Assembly (NCBI GenBank): GCA_023230755.1
Contig: JALNWS010000165.1
Span: forward strand, 1-8,987
Direction of reading: 5' to 3'
DNA: 8,987 nt
DNA from: Azoarcus sp.
GTDB taxonomy: Bacteria > Pseudomonadota > Gammaproteobacteria > Burkholderiales > Rhodocyclaceae
In this document: positions 6,460-8,987 of the stretch, one piece after another
Numbering within the stretch: the stretch's first letter is position 1
Layout: every line of letters begins with the position of its first letter
Notes under the pieces: generated by a model
What the model was told of the DNA's origin: nothing
Database searches by the model: none
The model's input: only the letters and a program-made list of their open reading frames with translations
Program-made: the position numbers and the translations under genes

Positions 6460-8373
6460 ATGTCCCTGATCAAGCAACTGTGGATCGCCATCGTCATGGT
6501 CACCCTGCTTTCCCTGGGCGGCAGCCTGGTGGTGAGCACACTGGCGGCAAAGCGCTACCTTGAGCAGCAACTCAACGTGAAGAACGTCGACAACGCCACT
6601 GCGCTCGCGCTGTCGCTGTCACAGCTGCCAAAAGACCCGGTCACCGTCGAATTGCAGGTCGCCGCGCAGTTCGACGCCGGGCATTACCGCGTGATTCGCC
6701 TGGTCGGGCCCGACGGCAAGTTGTTGGTCGAGCGCACTGCCGAGCCGCATCTCGACGACGTCCCGGCCTGGTTCGTCCGCCTCGCCGCGATCGAGGCCCA
6801 CCCCGGCGTGGCCCATGTGCAGGACGGCTGGCAGCAGTTCGCCACCCTGACCCTGGAAAGCCAGACCAGCTACGCCTACACCGAACTGTGGCACAGCATT
6901 CGCCAGCTGCTGTTGTGGTTTGCCATCATGGCAGCCGCAGCGGGGGTGGTCGGCAGCCTGCTGCTGGGCCGCATCACCGCACCGCTGCGCAAGCTGGTCG
7001 GGCAGGCGCAAGCGATCGGCGAACGCCGCTTCGTCACCACACCCGAGCCCACCACCGCCGAGCTGCGGGTGGTGGTGCGGGCAATGAACGCGCTGTCCGA
7101 GCGCGTGCGCCTGATGCTGGTGGACGAGGCCCGGCGCCTCGAAACCCTGCGCAAGCAAACCCAGGAAGACGGCTTGACCGGATTGTTCGAGCGCCGCCAG
7201 TTTCTCAACGTGCTGGGGGCCCAGCTCGTCGACCACGATGCACCGACGGGCGGCGCCTTGCTGATCGCACGCGTCGGCGATCTCTCCGAACTCAACCGCA
7301 CCCGCGGCCGCGAGTTCGTCGACACCCTGCTGCGCGCACTTGCCGATGCCATCCGCAACCAGATTGGCGAGCAGCCGACATGGATCGCAGGCCGGCTGAA
7401 CGGGAGCGACCTGGCCGTTCTGGCCCCCGGTGTCGCCTACCTTCCGCTATGGGCCGAAGGCCTCGTAAAGGCCCTGCACGAGGTGGTGGAGAAGCACGTG
7501 ATGGCGGGGGACGACGGCGGCATCGCCCTGCCCATTGCTGCGGCCCTGTACTCGCCCGGCGAAGCGCTGCCGACGGTACTGACACGCACCGATACCGCGC
7601 TGGCCGAAGCCGAGCTGGCGGGCGGACGCGCGGTTCAGCTCGACGCCTGGGTCCGCCTCACCCAGCCTCAGCGTGACCAGTCGCAATGGCACCAGATCAT
7701 TTCCAGGGCACTCGACCAGCACGAACTGCGTCTCGAGACCTATCCGGTACGGGACGCGAATGGCACGCTGGTGCATGTCGAAGCCCCGCTGCGACTGCGG
7801 CTCGACGGCGAATGGCGGGGCGTGGCTTACTTCATGCAATGGGCGGTGCGTCTTGATCTGATGGGGAGAATCGACGCCGCAGTGGTAAAGGCTGCGCTCG
7901 AACTCATTCGCCTCAGCGGCCACGCCGTCGCGGTCAACATCTCGTCCCAGGCCATCGGCAACGCAGGTTTTCTGGCCGGTCTCCTGCATCAACTGGAGAT
8001 GGCCCCCAACGAGGCGCCGCTACTGTGGATGGAAGTTCCGGAACAGGAGGCCGCACGTAATCCGGCCGAGTTCCGCACCTTCTGCCTCGCCCTCAAACCT
8101 CTTGCGTGCAAAGTCGGTCTGGAACATGCCGGCCCGAACTTCAACGCGCTTGGCAATCTGCACGATCTCGGGCTCGACTACCTGAAGGTGGACGCGTCCT
8201 TGCTTCGCGATCTGGAAGGCAACACCGGCAACCAGGCCTTTGCGCGCAGCCTGTGCATGCTCGCGCACGCGCTGGGCCTGACCGTGATTGCCGAAGGCGT
8301 GGACCAGCCCGAGGCCGTCACACTGCTGAGTGACGTGGGCTTTGATGCCATGACCGGTCCCGGCATCCGCTGA
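6460..8373 (+). CDS. lapD: LapD-type c-di-GMP receptor with degenerate GGDEF and EAL domains
   Basis: This 637-residue inner-membrane receptor reads cytoplasmic c-di-GMP and controls LapG in the periplasm. Order: TM1 (about 5-29); LapD/MoxY-type periplasmic domain (about 30-144) with W124 in DGWQQF, matching the Trp that binds LapG in P. fluorescens LapD (W125); TM2 (about 147-170); HAMP with the ITAPLRKL start (172-179) and signalling helix to about 235; degenerate GGDEF (about 236-395); degenerate EAL (about 405-637). The cyclase motif GGDEF is replaced by NGSDL (314-318). In the EAL domain the signature reads EAP (441-443), the catalytic DDFG is EHAG (555-558) and AEGVE is AEGVD, while DYLKVD (573-578) and NIS (493-495) remain. 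The protein should therefore bind but neither make nor cleave c-di-GMP. It ends MTGPGIR, without the usual QGY-type tail, consistent with LapD proteins. It lies 34 bases after lapG. Confidence 0.93.
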   Translation: MSLIKQLWIAIVMVTLLSLGGSLVVSTLAAKRYLEQQLNVKNVDNATALALSLSQLPKDPVTVELQVAAQFDAGHYRVIRLVGPDGKLLVERTAEPHLDDVPAWFVRLAAIEAHPGVAHVQDGWQQFATLTLESQTSYAYTELWHSIRQLLLWFAIMAAAAGVVGSLLLGRITAPLRKLVGQAQAIGERRFVTTPEPTTAELRVVVRAMNALSERVRLMLVDEARRLETLRKQTQEDGLTGLFERRQFLNVLGAQLVDHDAPTGGALLIARVGDLSELNRTRGREFVDTLLRALADAIRNQIGEQPTWIAGRLNGSDLAVLAPGVAYLPLWAEGLVKALHEVVEKHVMAGDDGGIALPIAAALYSPGEALPTVLTRTDTALAEAELAGGRAVQLDAWVRLTQPQRDQSQWHQIISRALDQHELRLETYPVRDANGTLVHVEAPLRLRLDGEWRGVAYFMQWAVRLDLMGRIDAAVVKAALELIRLSGHAVAVNISSQAIGNAGFLAGLLHQLEMAPNEAPLLWMEVPEQEAARNPAEFRTFCLALKPLACKVGLEHAGPNFNALGNLHDLGLDYLKVDASLLRDLEGNTGNQAFARSLCMLAHALGLTVIAEGVDQPEAVTLLSDVGFDAMTGPGIR

Positions 8374-8381
8374 GAAGGGCA

Positions 8382-8407
8382 AAGGGGCGCCCCGAAAAGC
8401 GCCCCTT
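8382..8407. terminator. Bidirectional hairpin terminator between lapD and the convergent gene
   Basis: Arms aaggggcgc (8382-8390) and gcgcccctt (8399-8407) form a perfect 9-bp GC-rich stem with the 8-base loop cccgaaaa. It sits 9 bases after the lapD stop and 6 bases from the stop of the convergent gene. The tracts beyond the stem are short in both directions (the AAA/TTT at its left end on the minus strand is the better one), so intrinsic efficiency may be modest. The position between converging stops strongly supports a shared terminator. Confidence 0.75.
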
Positions 8408-8412
8408 CCGCG

Positions 8413-8742
8413 TCAGATCAGACCACTGTCGTCGGCGCTACCCAGCAGATTCAGTCCGCTGCGCATTGAGGCGCGTAAGGACTTGCGCTCCATGAGCTTC
8501 GCCTGCGCCTGTTCGGGCAAGTCGGTGAAGCGGATGACATCACGCTCGATCAGCAGATCGACGATATCTTCCAGCACCCGGACCAGTCTCAGGTCGGATG
8601 CTGTCAGGGTCGCATCGTCTGCCTCCCCCCGTCCGAAGGCCAGCAATTCCGGATCGCCGTCCTCGACCAACTCGCTTATCGTGCCGTCAGCCACAAGGCT
8701 GGCGGCCACGATGTGCCCCGCTTCATCGCGCCTTACGAACAC
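8413..8742 (-). CDS. Conserved small acidic protein of unknown function
   Basis: The product is a 109-residue soluble acidic protein without signal peptide or membrane helix. It has an N-terminal strand-like segment (FVRRDEAGHIVAAS), an acidic middle (about 24-50) and a helical segment (about 49-95) containing DLRLVRVLEDIVDLLIERDV and FTDLPEQAQAKL. From memory it resembles small proteobacterial proteins that databases sometimes label tryptophan synthase beta-like; it is far too short for that enzyme (about 400 aa), shows no PLP site, and the name should not be carried over. The start is GTG, chosen because a strong GGAGG Shine-Dalgarno lies eight bases upstream and the conserved-looking MFVRRDE start follows. 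It begins 33 bases after the adhesin stop on the same strand, so it may be co-transcribed with the adhesin; it converges on lapD. Confidence 0.8.
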   Translation of the reverse strand: MFVRRDEAGHIVAASLVADGTISELVEDGDPELLAFGRGEADDATLTASDLRLVRVLEDIVDLLIERDVIRFTDLPEQAQAKLMERKSLRASMRSGLNLLGSADDSGLI

Positions 8743-8750
8743 ACGTCCTT

Positions 8751-8755
8751 CCTCC
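8751..8755 (-). promoter_or_regulatory. Strong Shine-Dalgarno fixing a GTG start
   Basis: On the minus strand CCGGAGGAAGGA precedes the GTG at 8742, with GGAGG ending eight bases before it. It lies in the 33-base gap after the adhesin stop, so the small gene is set up for efficient independent initiation on a shared transcript. Confidence 0.65.
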
Positions 8756-8775
8756 GGGAAAAGGCCTCAACCGCA

Positions 8776-8987
8776 TCAACTGTCGATCTGAAGCTGATTG
8801 TTGGTGATGAGCTGGCTAATGATGTCATGACTGCTCATTGCGCTGTCGAAGGTGACATCCTGCAGCACGATGGTCTGATCCTCCGCACCTGCCGAATACC
8901 CACCCGCAAAACCACCACTGCTGCTGACATGCAGCACCGTGTTCCCGCCGACCTGCTCGACACTGAGGAAGTTGTCGATCGTTTCAA
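8776..8987 (-). CDS. C-terminal end of a large type I-secreted adhesin (LapA/BapA-like)
   Basis: Only the last 69 codons are in the window; the gene enters from the right edge. The visible part matches the C-terminal secretion-target region of RTX/LapA/BapA-type adhesins (the VC_A0849-type T1SS target domain, from memory): DNFLSVEQVGGNTVLHV, a Gly/Ser-rich turn region (SSSGGFAGGYSAG), a short strand segment (DQTIVLQDVTF), then a helix ending DIISQLITNNQLQIDS. Such tails have an aliphatic strand-rich domain with a final amphipathic helix and no cysteines, as here. No N-terminal retention domain, LapG cleavage site or repeats can be seen. Clustering with lapG, lapD and a TolC-type channel makes it the likely LapG substrate, but this must be read from the missing part. 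Confidence 0.85.
   Translation of the reverse strand, partial: ETIDNFLSVEQVGGNTVLHVSSSGGFAGGYSAGAEDQTIVLQDVTFDSAMSSHDIISQLITNNQLQIDS

Noticed and set aside
6422..6469. A 15-codon open frame starting in an ATGA overlap with the lapG stop
   Set aside because: It would overlap the lapD start, shows no conserved feature and is short enough to occur by chance; a leader-peptide role cannot be supported.
8413..8742. Tryptophan synthase beta label for the small acidic protein
   Set aside because: At 109 residues it lacks the length, the PLP lysine context and the Gly-rich phosphate loop of TrpB.

Overview
The window is GC-rich with dense, short-gap coding on both strands. The gene families and codon use suggest a betaproteobacterium, most likely of the Rhodocyclales (Azoarcus/Thauera-like). 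That placement is inferred from family resemblance only, because no rRNA or other marker gene is present.

Left half (1-3899, minus strand): a two-gene signalling unit. The first gene encodes a very large hybrid sensor histidine kinase (1162 aa). Its N-terminal half is a 12-helix NCS1-type (cytosine/purine/uracil/allantoin) permease, followed by a Cys-rich putative zinc cluster, two more membrane helices, HisKA, HATPase_c, a receiver and a helical tail. Its stop codon overlaps by 4 bases the start of a receiver-domain response regulator that runs off the left edge. The pair looks like a transporter-coupled phosphorelay of the same general logic as CbrA. The 100-bp gap upstream holds two dyad-symmetric sequences around a possible promoter.

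Right half (4000-8987): a Lap-type (LapA/LapG/LapD) surface-adhesin and biofilm-control locus. A TolC-family outer-membrane protein (LapE-like, minus strand) is divergent from lapG-lapD (plus strand). LapG is the periplasmic transglutaminase-like cysteine protease that clips the adhesin. LapD is the inner-membrane c-di-GMP receptor that sequesters LapG through its periplasmic domain. LapD faces, across a bidirectional terminator hairpin, a small conserved gene of unknown function and then the last 69 codons of a large type I-secreted adhesin that enters from the right edge, both on the minus strand. Protease, receptor, export pore and adhesin tail are thus clustered. The ABC transporter and membrane-fusion subunits (LapB/LapC) are not in the window.

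Expected circuit, from established Lap biology: high c-di-GMP binds the degenerate EAL domain of LapD, LapD captures LapG through a conserved periplasmic Trp, and the adhesin stays on the surface. Low c-di-GMP frees LapG, which cleaves and releases the adhesin. Whether the permease-kinase on the left feeds into this circuit is unknown; the two units are adjacent but no sequence evidence links them.
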